A stretch of DNA of 64,000 bases from Membranipora membranacea (lineage: Eukaryota > Bryozoa > Gymnolaemata > Cheilostomatida > Membraniporidae). A program made the translations under genes and the position numbers. Shown here in pieces: positions 23,001 through 36,424 of the stretch. Numbering within the stretch: the first letter of the stretch is position 1; every line of letters begins with the position of its first letter. The DNA lies in the NCBI GenBank assembly GCA_914767715.1, contig OU612071.1:16178948-16242947 (forward strand), given 5' to 3'. The notes beneath the pieces were generated by a model. The model saw only the letters and a program-made list of their open reading frames with translations. It did not search any database and had not been told where the DNA came from.

Positions 23001-26000
23001 GGACGTCATTGCGAACCTCAAAACAGAGTTTCAAGCGTTTCTAAGCGAGTAAAGAATTCTGCCCAATTATTGGCTAATTTCCCCAGGACTGTACCTATCG
23101 ATTTGCGTCGATTTCTTGCAAAAACCCTCAATAGAATACGTATCGTCACAGGGAGCTAATATTTTATATGAGCTATAGGGACGTCATTGCAGACCTCAAA
23201 AAGGAGTTTCAAGCGTTTCGAAGCAGTATAGAATTCTGCCCAATTATTGGCTAATTTCCCCAGGACTGTACCAATCGATTTGCGTCGATTTCTTGCAAAA
23301 ACCCTCAATAGAACACGCATCGTCACAGGGAGCTACTATTTTATATGAGATATAGGGACGTCATTGCGAACCTCAAAAGAGAGTTTCAAGCGTTTCTAAG
23401 CGAGTAAAGAATTAGCCCAATTATTTGCTAATTTCCCCAGGACTGTACCTATCGATTTTTGTCGATTTCTTGCAAATTACCTCTATTGAATACGCATCAT
23501 CACAGGGAGCTAATATTTTATATGAGACATAGGGACGTCATGACGAACCTCAAAACAGAGTTTCAAGCGTTTCTAAGCGACTATAGAATTTTGCCAAATT
23601 ATTGGCTAATTTCCCCAGGGCCGTACCTATCGATTTTTGTCGAATTCTTGCAAATTACCTCTATTGAAGACGCATCATCACAGGGAGCAAATATTTTATA
23701 TGAGATATGGGGACGTCATTGCGAACCTCAAAACAGAGTTTCAAGCGTTTCTAAGCGAGTAAAGATTTCTGCCCAATTAATGGCTAATTTCCCCAGGACC
23801 GGACCTATCGATTTTTGTCGATTTCTTGCAAAATTCTTCGATAGAATACGCATCGTCACAGGGAGCTAATATTTAATATGAGATATAGGGACGTCATTGC
23901 GAACCTCAATACAGAGTTTCAAGCGTTTCTAAGCGAGTAAAGATTTCTGCCCAATTATTTGCTGATTTCCCCAGGACCAGACCTATCGATTTCTGTCGAA
24001 TCTTGCAAATTACCCCTATTGAATACGCATGGTCACAGGGAGCTAATATTTTTTATGAGATATAGGGACGTCATTGCGAACCTCAAAACAGAGTTTCAAG
24101 CGTTTCTAAGCGAGTAAAGATTTCTGAACAATTAATGGCTAATTTCCCCAGGACCGGACCTATCGATTTTTGTTGATTTCTTGCAAAATTCTTCGATAGA
24201 ATACGCATCGTCACAGGGAGCTAATATTTTATGTGAGATATAGGGACGTCATTGCGAACCTCAATACAGAGTTTCAAGCGTTTCTAAGCGAGTAAAGATT
24301 TCTGCCCAATTAATGGCTAATTTCCCCAGGACCGTACCTATCGATTTTTGTCGATTTCTTGCAAAATTCTTCGATAGAATACGCATCGTCACAGGGAGCT
24401 AATATTTTATATGAGATATGGGGACGTCATTGCGAACCTCAAAACAGAGTTTCAAGCGTTTCTAAGCAACTATAGAATTTTGCCAAATTATTGGCTAATA
24501 TCCCCAGGACCGTACCTATCGATTTTTGTCGATTTCTTTCAAATTACCTCTATTGAATACGCATCATCACAGGGAGCTAATATTTTATATGAGACATAGG
24601 GACGTCATAACAAACCTCAAAACAGAGTTTCAAGCATTTCTAAGCGACTATAGAATTTTGCCAAATTATTGGCTAATTTCCCCAGGACCGTACCTATCGA
24701 TTTTTGTCGAATTCTTGCAAATTACCTCTATTGAATACGCATCGTCATAGGGAGGTAATATTTTATATGAGACATGGGGACGTCATTGCAAACCTCAAAA
24801 CAGAGTTTCAAGCGTTTCTAAGCGAGTAAAGAATTCTGCCCAATTATTGGCTAATTTCCCCAGGACCGTAAATATCGATTTTTGTCGATTTCTTGCAAAA
24901 AACCTCAATAGAATACGCATCGTCACAGGGAGCTAATATTTTATATGAGATATAGGGACGTCATTGCGAACCTCAAAACAGAGTTTCGAGCGTTTCTAAG
25001 TGAGTAAAGAATTATGCCAAATTATTGGCTAATTTTCCCCAGGACCGTACCTATCGATTTTTGTCGATTTCTTGCAAATTACCTCTATTGAATACGCATC
25101 GTCACAGGGAGCTAATAACTTATATGAGATATAGGGACGTCATTGCGAACCTCAAAACAGAGTTTCAAGCGTTTCTAAGCGAGTAAAGATTTCTGCCCAA
25201 TTAATGGCTAATTTTCCCAGGACCAGACCTATCGATTTCTGTCGAATCTTGCAAATTACCTCTATTGAATACGCATGGTCACAGGGAGCTAATATTTTTT
25301 ATGAGATATAGGGACGTCATTGCCAACCTCAAAACAGAGTTTCAAGCGTTTCTTAGTGAGTAAAGATTTCTGCCCAATTAATGGCTAATTTCCCCAGGAC
25401 CGGACCTATAGATTTTTGTTGAGTTCTTGCAAAACTCTTCGATAGAATACGCATCGTCACATGGAGCTAATATTTTATATGAGATATAGGGACGTCATTG
25501 CGAACCTCAAGACAGAGTTTCAAGTGTTTCTAAGCGAGTAAAGATTTCTGTCCAATTAATGGCTAATTTCCCCAGGACCGGACCTATCGATTTTTGTTGA
25601 TTTCTTGCAAAATTCTTCGATAGAATACGCATCGTCACAGGGAGCTAATATTTTATATGAGATATAGGGACGTCATTGCGAACCTCAATACAGAGTTTCA
25701 AACGTTTCTAAGCGAGTAAAGATTTCTGCCCAATTAATGGCTAATTTCCCCAGGACCGTACCTATCGATTTTTGTCGATTTCTTTCAAATTACCTCTATT
25801 GAATACGCATCGTCACAAGGAGCTAATATTTTATATGAGATATGGGGACGTCATTGCAAACCTCAAAACAGAGTTTCAAGCGTTTCTAAGCGAGTAAAGA
25901 ATTCTGCCCAATTATTGGCTAATTTCCCCAGGACCGTAAATATCGATTTTTGTCGATTTCTTGCAAAAAACCTCAATAGAATATGCATCGTCACAGGGAG

Positions 26001-26820
26001 CTAATATTTTATATGAGATATAGGGACGTCATTGCGAACCTCAAAACAGAGTTTCGAGCGTTTCTAAGTGAGTAAAGAATTATGCCAAATTATTTGCTAA
26101 TTTTCCCCAGGACCGTACCTATCGATTTTTGTCGATTTCTTGCAAAATACCTCGATAGAATACGCATCGTCACAGGGAGCTAATAACTTATATGAGATAT
26201 AGGGACGTCATTGCAAACCTAATAACATAGTTTCAAGTGTTTCTAAGCGAGTAAAGAATTCTGTCAAATTATTTGCTAGTTTCCCAAGGACCGTACGTAT
26301 CGATTTTTGTCGAATTCTTGCAAAATACCTCGATAGAATACGCATCGTCACAGGGAGCTAATATTTTATATAAGATATAGGGACGTCATTTCCAACCTCA
26401 AAACAGAGTTTCAAGCGTTTCTAAGCGAGTAAAGAATTCTGCCCAATTATTGGCTAATTTCCCCAGGACTGTACCTATCGATTTGCGTCGATTTCTTGCA
26501 AAAACCCTCAATAGAATACGTATCGTCACAGGGAGCTAATATTTTATATGAGCTATAGGGACGTCATTGCAGACCTCAAAAAGGAGTTTCAAGCGTTTCG
26601 AAGCAGTATAGAATTCTGCCCAATTATTGGCTAATTTCCCCAGGACTGTACCAATCGATTTGCGTCGATTTCTTGCAAAAACCCTCAATAGAATACGCAT
26701 CGTCACAGGGAGCTACTATTTTATATGAGATATAGGGACGTCATTGCGAACCTCAAAAGAGAGTTTCAAGCGTTTCTAAGCGAGTAAAGAATTAGCCCAA
26801 TTATTTGCTAATTTCCCCAG
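20055..26820 (+). repeat. Tandem 3379-bp higher-order repeat, two copies
   Basis: About 20055-23440 and 23441-26820 match unit for unit at an offset of 3379-3380 bp (about 19 monomers). Shared oddities include ATTAGCCCAATTATTTGC at the end of each copy, TAATAACTTATATGAG units and CAAACCTAATAACATAG units. A single-base gap (GCTAGTTCCC near 22894 against GCTAGTTTCCC near 26275) changes the offset by one. Confidence 0.8.
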
Positions 26821-29800
26821 GACCGTACCTATCGATTCTTGTCGATTTTTTGCAAAATACCTCGATAGAATACGCATCGTCACAGGGAGCTAATATTTTA
26901 TATGAGCTATAGGGACGTCATTGCGGACCTCAAAAAGGAGTTTCAAGCGTTTCGAAGCATTATAGAATTCTGCTCAATTATTGGCTAATTTCCCAAGGGC
27001 CGTACCTATCGATTTTTGTTGATTTCTTGCAAAATACCTCGATAGAATACGCATCGTAACAGGGAGCGAATATTTTATATGAGATATAGGGACGTCATTG
27101 CGAACCTCAAGACAGAGTTTCAAGTGTTTCTAAGCGAGTAAAGATTTCTGCCCAATTAATGGCTAATTTCCCCAGGACCGGACCTATCGATTTTTGTTGA
27201 TTTCTTGCAAATTACCTCTATAGAATACGCATCGTCACAGGGAGCTAATATTTCATATGAGATATAGGGACGTCATTGCGAACCTCAAAACAGAGTTTCA
27301 AGCGTTTCTAAGCGAGTAAAGATTCCTGAACAATTAATGGCTAATTTCCCCAGGACCGGACTTATCGATTTTTGTCGATTTCTTGCAAAATTCTTCGATA
27401 GAACACGCATGGTCACAGGGAGCTAATATTTTATATGAGATATAGGGACGTCATTGCGAACCTCAAAACAGAGTTTCAAGCGTTTCTAAGCGAGTAAAGA
27501 TTTCTGCCCAATTATTGGCTAATTTCCCCAGGACCGTACCTATCAATTTTTGTCGATTTCTTGCAAATTACCTCTATTGAATACGCATCATCACAGGGAG
27601 GTAAAATTTTATATGAGATATAGGGACGTCATTGAGAACCTCAAAACAGAGTTTCAAGCGTTTCTAAGCGATTAAAGATTTCTGCCTAATTAATGGCTAA
27701 TTTCCGCAGGACCGGACCTATTGATCGTTGTCGATTTCTTGCAAAACTCTTCGATAGAATACGCATCGTCATAGGGAGCTAATATTTTTTATGAGATATA
27801 GGGACGTCATTGCCAACCTCAACACAGAGTTTCAAGCGTTTCTTAGTGAGTAAAGATTTCTGCCCAATTAATGGCTAATTTCCCCAGGACCGGACCTATC
27901 GATTTTTGTCGATTTCTTGCAAAACTCTTCGATCGAATACGCATCGTCACATGGAGCTAATATTTTATATGAGATATAGGGACGTCATTGCGAACCTCAA
28001 GACAGAGTTTCAAGTGTTTCTAAGCGAGTAAAGATTTCTGCCCAATTAATGGCTAATTTCCCCAGGACCGGACCTATCGATTTTTGTTGATTTCTTGCAA
28101 ATTACCTCTATAGAATACGCATCGTCACAGGGAGGTAATATTTTATATATGAGATATAGGGACGTCATTGCGAACCTCAATACAGAGTTTCAAGCGTTTC
28201 TAAGCGAGTAAAGATTTCTGCCCAATTATTGGATAATTTCCCCAGGACCGTACCTATCAATTTTTGTCGATTTCTTGCAAATTACCTCTATTGAATAGGC
28301 ATCATCACAGGGAGCTAAAATTTTATATGAGATATGGGGACGTCATTGCGAACCTCGAAACAGAGTTTCAAGCGTTTCTAAGCGAGTAAAGATTTCTGCC
28401 CAATTAATGGCTAATTTTCCCAGGACCAGACCTATCGATTTCTGTCGATTTCTTGCAAATTACATCTATTGAATACGCATGGTCACAGGGAGCTAATATT
28501 TTTTATGAGATATAGGGACGTCATTGCCAACCTCAAAACAGAGTTTCAAGCGTTTCTTAGTGAGTAAAGATTTCTGCCCAATTAATGGCTAATTTCCCCA
28601 GGACCGGACCTATCAATTTTTGTCGATTTCTTGCAAAACTCTTCGATAGAATACGCATCGTCACATGGAGCTAATATTTTATATGAGATATAGGGACGTC
28701 ATTGCGAACCTCAAGACAGAGTTTCAAGTGTTTCTAGGCGAGTAAAGATTTCTGCCAAATTATTGGCTAATTTCCCCAGGACCGTACCTATCGATTTTTG
28801 TCGATTTCTTGCAAATTACCTCTATTGAATACGCATCATCACAGGGAGCTAATATTTTATATGAGACATAGGGACGTCATTGCGAACCCCAAAACAGTGT
28901 TTCAAGCGTTTTTAAGCAACTATAGAATTTTGCCAAATTATTGGCTAATTTCCCCAGGACTGTACCTATCGATTTTTGTCGATTTCTTGCAAATTACCTC
29001 TATTGAATACGCATCATCACAGGGAGCTAATATTTTATATGAGACATAGGGACGTCATAACGAACCTCAAAACAGAGTTTCAAGCGTTTCTAAGCGACTA
29101 TAGAATTTTGCCAAATTATTGGCTAATTTCCCCAGGGCCGTCCGTACCTATCGATTTTTGTCGAATTCTTGCAAATTACCTCTATTGAAGACGCATCATC
29201 TCAGGGAGCAAATATTTTATATGAGATATGGGGACGTCATTGCGAACCTCAAAACAGAGTTTCAAGCGTTTCTAAGCGAGTAAAGATTTCTGCCCAATTA
29301 ATGGTTACTTTCCCCAGGACCGGACCTATCGATTTTTGTCGATTTCTTGCAAAATTCTTCGATAGAATACGCATCGTCACAGGGAGCTAATATTTTATGT
29401 GAGATATAGGGACGTCATTGCGAACCTCAATACAGAGTTTCAAGCGTTTCTAAGCGAGTAAAGATTTCTGCCCAATTATTTGCTGATTTCCCCAGGACCA
29501 GACCTATCGATTTCTGTCGAATCTTGCAAATTACCCCTATTGAATACGCATGGTCACAGGGAGCTAATATTTTTTATGAGATATAGGGACGTCATTGCGA
29601 ACCTCAAAACAGAGTTTCAAGCGTTTCTAAGCGAGTAAAGATTTCTGCCCAATTAATGGCTAATTTCCGCAGGACCGGACCTATTGATCTTTGTCGATTT
29701 CTTGCAAAACTCTTCGATAGAATACGCATCGTCACAGGGAGCTAATATTTTTTATGAGATATAGGGACGTCATTGCCAACCTGACAACAGAGTTTCAAGC

Positions 29801-32064
29801 GTTTCTTAGTGAGTAAAGATTTCTGCCCAATTAATGGCTAATTTCCTTATGACCGGACCTATCGATTTTTGTCGATTTCTTGCAAAACTCTTCGATAGAA
29901 TACGCATCGTCACATGGAGCTAATATTTTATATGAGATATAGGGACGTCATTGCGAACCTCAAGACAGAGTTTCAAGTGTTTCTAAGCGAGTAAAGATTT
30001 CTGCCCAATTAATGGCTAATTTCCCCAGGACCGGACCTATCGATATTTGTTGATTTCTTGCAAATTACCTCTATAGAATACGCATCGTCACAGGGAGGTA
30101 ATATTTTATATGAGATATAGGGACGTCATTGCGAACCTCAATACAGAGTTTCAAGCGTTTCTAAGCGAGTAAAGATTTCTGCCCAATTATTGGATAATTT
30201 CCCCAGGACCGTACCTATCGATTTTTGTCGATTTCTTGCAAAATTCTTCGATAGACTACGCATCGTCACAGGGAGCTAATATTTTATATGAGATATGGGG
30301 ACGTCATTGCAAACCTCAAAACAGAGTTTCAAGCGTTTCTAAGCGAGTAAAGATTTCTGCCCAATTAATGGCTAATTTCCCCAGGACCGTACCTATCGAT
30401 TTTTGTCGATTTCTTGCAAATTACCTCTATTGAATACGCATCATCACAGGAAGCTAATATTTTATATGAGACATAGGGACGTCATTGCGAACCTAAAAAC
30501 AGAGTTTCAAGGGTTTCAAAGCGACTATAGAATTCTGCCCAATTATTGGCTAATTTCCCCAGGACCGTACCTATCAATTTTTGTCGATTTCTTGCAAATT
30601 ACCTCTATTGAATAGGCATCATCACAGGGAGCTAAAAATTTATATGAGATATGGGGACGTCATTGCGAACCTCAAAACAGAGTTTCAAGCGTTTCTAAGC
30701 GAGTAAAGAATTCTGCCCAATTAATGGCTAATTTTCCCAGGACCAGACCTATCGATTTCTGTCGATTTCTTGCAAATTACCTCTATTGAATACGCATGGT
30801 CACAGGGAGCTAATATTTTTTATGAGATATAGGGACGTCATTGCCAACCTCAAAACAGAGTTTCAAGCGTTTCTTAGTGAGTAAAGATTTCTGCCCAATT
30901 AATGGCTAATTTCCCCAGGACCGGACCTATCGATTTTTGTCGATTTCTTGCAAAACTCTTCGATAGAATACGCATCGTCACATGGAGCTAATATTTTATA
31001 TGAGATATAGGGACGTCATTGCGAACCTCAAGACAGAGTTTCAAGTGTTTCTAAGCGAGTAAAGATTTCTGCCCAATTAATGGCTAATTTCCCCAGGACC
31101 GGACCTATCGATTTTTGTTGATTTCTTGCAAAATTCTTCGATAGAATACGCATCGTCACAGGGAGCTAATATTTTATATGAGATATAGGGACGTCATTGC
31201 GAACCTCAATACAGAGTTTCAAACGTTTCTAAGCGAGTAAAGATTTCTGCCCAATTAATGGCTAATTTCCCCAGGACCGTACCTATCGATTTTTGTCGAT
31301 TTCTTTCAAATTACCTCTATTGAATACGCATCGTCACAAGGAGCTAATATTTTATATGAGATATGGGGACGTCATTGCAAACCTCAAAACAGAGTTTCAA
31401 GCGTTTCTAAGCGAGTAAAGAATTCTGCCCAATTATTGGCTAATTTCCCCAGGACCGTAAATATCGATTTTTGTCGATTTCTTGCAAAAAACCTCAATAG
31501 AATACGCATCGTCACAGGGAGCTAATAACTTATATGAGATATAGGGACGTCATTGCAAACCTAATAACATAGTTTCAAGTGTTTCTAAGCGAGTAAAGAA
31601 TTCTGTCAAATTATTTGCTAGTTTCCCAAGGACCGTACGTATCGATTTTTGTCGAATTCTTGCAAAATACCTCGATAGAATACGCATCGTCACAGGGAGC
31701 TAATATTTTATATGAGATATAGGGACGTCATTGCGAACCTCAAAACAGAGTTTCAAGCGTTTCTAAGCGAGTAAAGAATTCTGCCCAATTATTGGCTAAT
31801 TTCCCCAGGACTGTACCTATCGATTTGCGTCGATTTCTTGCAAAAACCCTCAATAGAATACGTATCGTCACAGGGAGCTAATATTTTATATGAGCTATAG
31901 GGACGTCATTGCAGACCTCAAAACAGAGTTTCAAGCGTTTCTAAGCGAGTAAAGAATTCTGCCCAATTATTGGCTAATTTCCCCAGGACTGTACCTATCG
32001 ATTTGCGTCGATTTCTTGCAAAAACCCTCAATAGAATACGTATCGTCACAGGGAGCTAATATTT

Positions 32065-34285
32065 TAGATGAGATTTAGAGACGTCATTGCGAACCTTAAA
32101 ACAGAGTTTCAAGCGATTCTAAGCTAGTAAAGATTTCTGCCAAATTATTGGCTAAGTTCCCCAGGACCGTACCTATCGATTTTTGTCGATTTTTTGCAAA
32201 ATACCTAGATCGAAAACGCATCGCCACAGGGAGCCAATATTTTAGATGAGATATAGGGACATCATTGCGAACTTCAAAACAGAGTTTCAAACGTTTCTAA
32301 GCTAGTAAAGAATTCTGCCCAATTATTGGCTAATTTCCCCAGGACCATACCTATCGATTCTTGTCGAGTTTTTGCAAAATACCTAGATCGAAAACGCATC
32401 GTCACAGGGAGCCAATATTTTAGATGAGATATAGGGACATCATTGCGAACTTCAAAACAGAGTTTCAAACGTTTCTAAGCTAGTGAAGTATTCTGCCCAA
32501 TTATTGCCTAAGTTCCCCAGGACCGTACCTATCGATTTTGTCGATTTTTTGCAAAATACCTAGATCGAAAACACATCGTCACAGGGAGCTAATATTTTTG
32601 ATGAGATATAGGGACGTCATTGCGAACTTCAAAACAGAGTTTCAAACGTTTCTAAGCTAGTAAAGAATTCTGCCCAATTATTGGCTATTTTCCCCAGGAG
32701 CGTACCTATCGATTTTTGTCGATTTTTTGCAAATTTCCTAGATAGAAAACGCATCGTAACAGGGAGCTAATTATTATTAGATGAGATATAGGGACGCCAT
32801 TGCGAACTTCAAAACAGAGCCCATCGTCACAGGGAGCTAATATTTTAGATGAGATATAGAGACATCATTGCGAACCTCAAAACAGAGTTTCAAGCGTTTC
32901 TAAGCTAGTAAAGAATTCTGCCCAATTATTGGCTAATTTCCCCAGGACCGTACCTATCGATTTTCGACAATTTTTTGCAAAATACCTAGATCGAAAACAC
33001 ATCGTCACAGGGAGCCAATATTTTAGATGAGATATAGGGACGTCATTGCAAACTTCAAAACAGAGTTTCAAACGTTTCTAAGCTAGTAGAGAATTCTGCC
33101 CAATTATTGGCTAATTTCCCCAGGACCGTACCTATCGATTTTTGTCGATTTTTTGCAAAATTCCTAGATAGAACACGCATCGTAACAGGGAGCTAATATT
33201 TTAGATGAGATATAGGGACGTCATTGCGAACTTCAAAACAGAGCCCATCGTCACAGGGAGCTAATATTTGATGAGATATTATAATATAAGATGAGATATG
33301 GAGACATCATTGCGAACCTCAAAACAGAGTTTCAAGCGTTTCTAAGCTAGTAAAGAATTCTGCCCAATTATTGGCTAGTTGCCCCAGGACCGTACTTATC
33401 GATTTTTGTCCATTTTTTGCATAATACCTAGATCGAAAACACACCGTCACAGGGAGCCAATATTTTAGATGAGATATAGGGACATCATTGCGAACTTCAA
33501 AACAGAGTTTCAAACGTTTCTAAGCTAGTGAAGAATTCTGCCCAATTATTGGCTAAGTTCCCCAGGACCGTACCTATCGATTTTGTCGATTTTTTGCAAA
33601 AACCTAGATCGAAAACACATCGTCACAGGGAGCTAATATTTTTGATGAGATATAGGGACGTCATTGCGAACTTCAAAACAGAGGTTCAAACGTTTCTAAG
33701 CTAGTAAAGAATTCTGCCCAATTATTGGCTATTTTCCCCAGGAGCGTACCTATCGATTTTTGTCGATTTTTTGCAAAATTCCTAGATAGAAAACGCATCG
33801 TAACAGTGAGCTAATTATTTAGATGAGATATAGGGACGCCATTGCGAACTTCAAAACAGAGCCCATCGTCACAGGGAGCTAATATTTTAGATGAGATATA
33901 GAGACATCATTGCGAACCTCAAAACAGAGTTTCAAGCGTTTCTAAGCTAGTAAAGAATTCTGCCCAATTATTGGCTAATTTCCCCAGGACCGTACCTATC
34001 GATTTTCGACAATTTTTTGCAAAATACCTAGATCGAAAACACATCGTCACAGGGAGCCAATATTTTAGATGAGATATAGGGACGTCATTGCGAACTTCAA
34101 AACAGAGTTTCAAACGTTTCTAAGCTAGTAAAGAATTCTGCCCAATTATTGGCTAATTTCCCCAGGACCGTACCTATCGATTTTTGTCGATTTTTTGCAA
34201 AATTCCTAGATAGAACACGCATCGTAACAGGGAGCTAATATTTTAGATGAGATATAGGGACGTCATTGCGAACTTCAAAACAGAG
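32065..34285 (+). repeat. Satellite block 2, family B with 1042-bp HOR
   Basis: Switch to B monomers (TTTTAGATGAG, GAACTTCAAAAC, AAGCTAGTAAAG) at about 32065. Truncated-unit junctions CAGAGCCCATCG at 32820, 33244, 33862 and 34286 are spaced 424, 618 and 424 bp. Confidence 0.85.
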
Positions 34286-36424
34286 CCCATCGTCACAGGG
34301 AGCTAATATTTTATATGAGATATAGGGACGTCATTGCGAACCTCAAGACAGAGTTTCAAGTGTTTCTAGGCGAGTAAAGATTTCTGCCAAATTATTGGCT
34401 AATTTCCCCAGGACCGTACCTATCGATTTTTGTCGATTTCTTGCGAATTACCTCTATTGAATACGCATCATCACAGGGAGCTAATATTTTATATGAGACA
34501 TAGGGACGTCATTGCGAACCTCAAAACAGTGTTTCAAGCGTTTCTAAGCAACTATAAAATTTTGCCAAATTATTGGCTAATTTCCCCAGGACTGTACCTA
34601 TCGATTTTTGTCGATTTCTTGCAAATTACCTCTATTGAATACGCATCATCACAGGGAGCTAATATTTTATATGAGACATAGGGACGTCATAACGAACCTC
34701 AAAACAGAGTTTCAAGCGTTTCTAAGCGACTATAGAATTTTGCCAAATTATTGGCTAATTTCCCCAGGACCGTACCTATCGATTTTTGTCGATTTCTTGC
34801 AAATTACCTCTATTGAATACGCATCGTCACAGGGAGCTAATATTTTATATGAGATATGGGGACGTCATTGCAAACCTCAAAACAGAGTTTCAAGCGTTTC
34901 TAAGCGAGTAAAGATTTCTGCCCAATTAATGGCTAATTTCCCCAGGACCGTACCTATCGATTTTTGTCGATTTCTTGCAAATTACCTCTATTGAATACGC
35001 ATCATCACAGGAAGCTAATATTTTATATGAGACATAGGGACGTCATTGCGAACCTAAAAACAGAGTTTCAAGGGTTTCAAAGCGACTATAGAATTCTGCC
35101 CAATTATTGGCTAATTTCCCCAGGACCGTACCTATCGATTTTTGTCGATTTCTTGCGAATTACCTCTATTGAATACGCATCATCACAGGGAGCTAATATT
35201 TTATATGAGACATAGGGACGTCATTGCAAACCTCAAAACAGTGTATCAAGCGTTTCTAAGCAACTATAAAATTTTGCCAAATTATTGGCTAATTTCCCCA
35301 GGACTGTACCTATCGATTTTTGTCGATTTCTTGCAAATTACCTCTATTGAATACGCATCATCACAGGGAGCTAATATTTTATATGAGACATAGGGACGTC
35401 ATAACGAACCTCAAAACAGAGTTTCAAGCGTTTCTTAGTGAGTAAAGATTTCTGCCCAATTAATGGCTAATTTCCCCAGGACCGGACCTATCGATTTTTG
35501 TCGATTTCTTGCAAAACTCTTCGATAGAATACGCATCGTCACATGGAGCTAATATTTTATATGAGATATAGGGACGTCATTGCGAACCTCAAGACAGAGT
35601 TTCAAGTGTTTCTAAGCGAGTAAAGATTTCTGCCCAATTAATGGCTAATTTCCCCAGGACCGGACCTATCGATTTTTGTTGATTTCTTGCAAAATTCTTC
35701 GATAGAATACGCATCGTCACAGGGAGCTAATATTTTATATGAGATATAGGGACGTCATTGCGAACCTCAATACAGAGTTTCAAACGTTTCTAAGCGAGTA
35801 AAGATTTCTGCCCAATTAATGGCTAATTTCCCCAGGACCGTACCTATCGATTTTTGTCGATTTCTTTCAAATTACCTCTATTGAATACGCATCGTCACAA
35901 GGAGCTAATATTTTATATGAGATATGGGGACGTCATTGCAAACCTCAAAACAGAGTTTCAAGCGTTTCTAAGCGAGTAAAGAATTCTGCCCAATTATTGG
36001 CTGATTTCCCCAGGACCGTAAATATCGATTTTTGTCGATTTCTTGCAAAAAACCTCAATAGAATACGCATCGTCACAGGGAGCTAATATTTTATATGAGA
36101 TATAGGGACGTCATTGCGAACCTCAAAACAGAGTTTCGAGCGTTTCTAAGTGAGTAAAGAATTATGCCAAATTATTTGCTAATTTTCCCCAGGACCGTAC
36201 CTATCGATTTTTGTCGATTTCTTGCAAAATACCTCGATAGAATACGCATCGTCACAGGGAGCTAATAACTTATATGAGATATAGGGACGTCATTGCAAAC
36301 CTAATAAAATAGTTTCAAGTGTTTCTAAGCGAGTAAAGAATTCTGTCAAATTATTTGCTAGTTTCCCAAGGACCGTACGTATCGATTTTTGTCGAATTCT
36401 TGCAAAATACCTCTATAGAATACG
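34286..36424 (+). repeat. Satellite block 3, family A
   Basis: A monomers begin right at the CAGAGCCC junction at 34286 and run to a switch near 36405-36440 (CTCTATAGAATACGCATCGCC followed by GAGCCAATATTTTAGATG). Confidence 0.85.

Larger units (their letters stand above)
9045..32064 (+). repeat. Satellite block 1, family A
   Basis: About 23 kb of A monomers (TTTATATGAGATATAGGG, AAGCGAGTAAAG). At least three sub-types are mixed: units with CTCTATTGAATACGCATCATC, units with TTCTTCGATAGAATACGC, and units with GCGTCGATTTCTTGCAAAAACC. The first units at the array edge are the most diverged. Confidence 0.9.
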
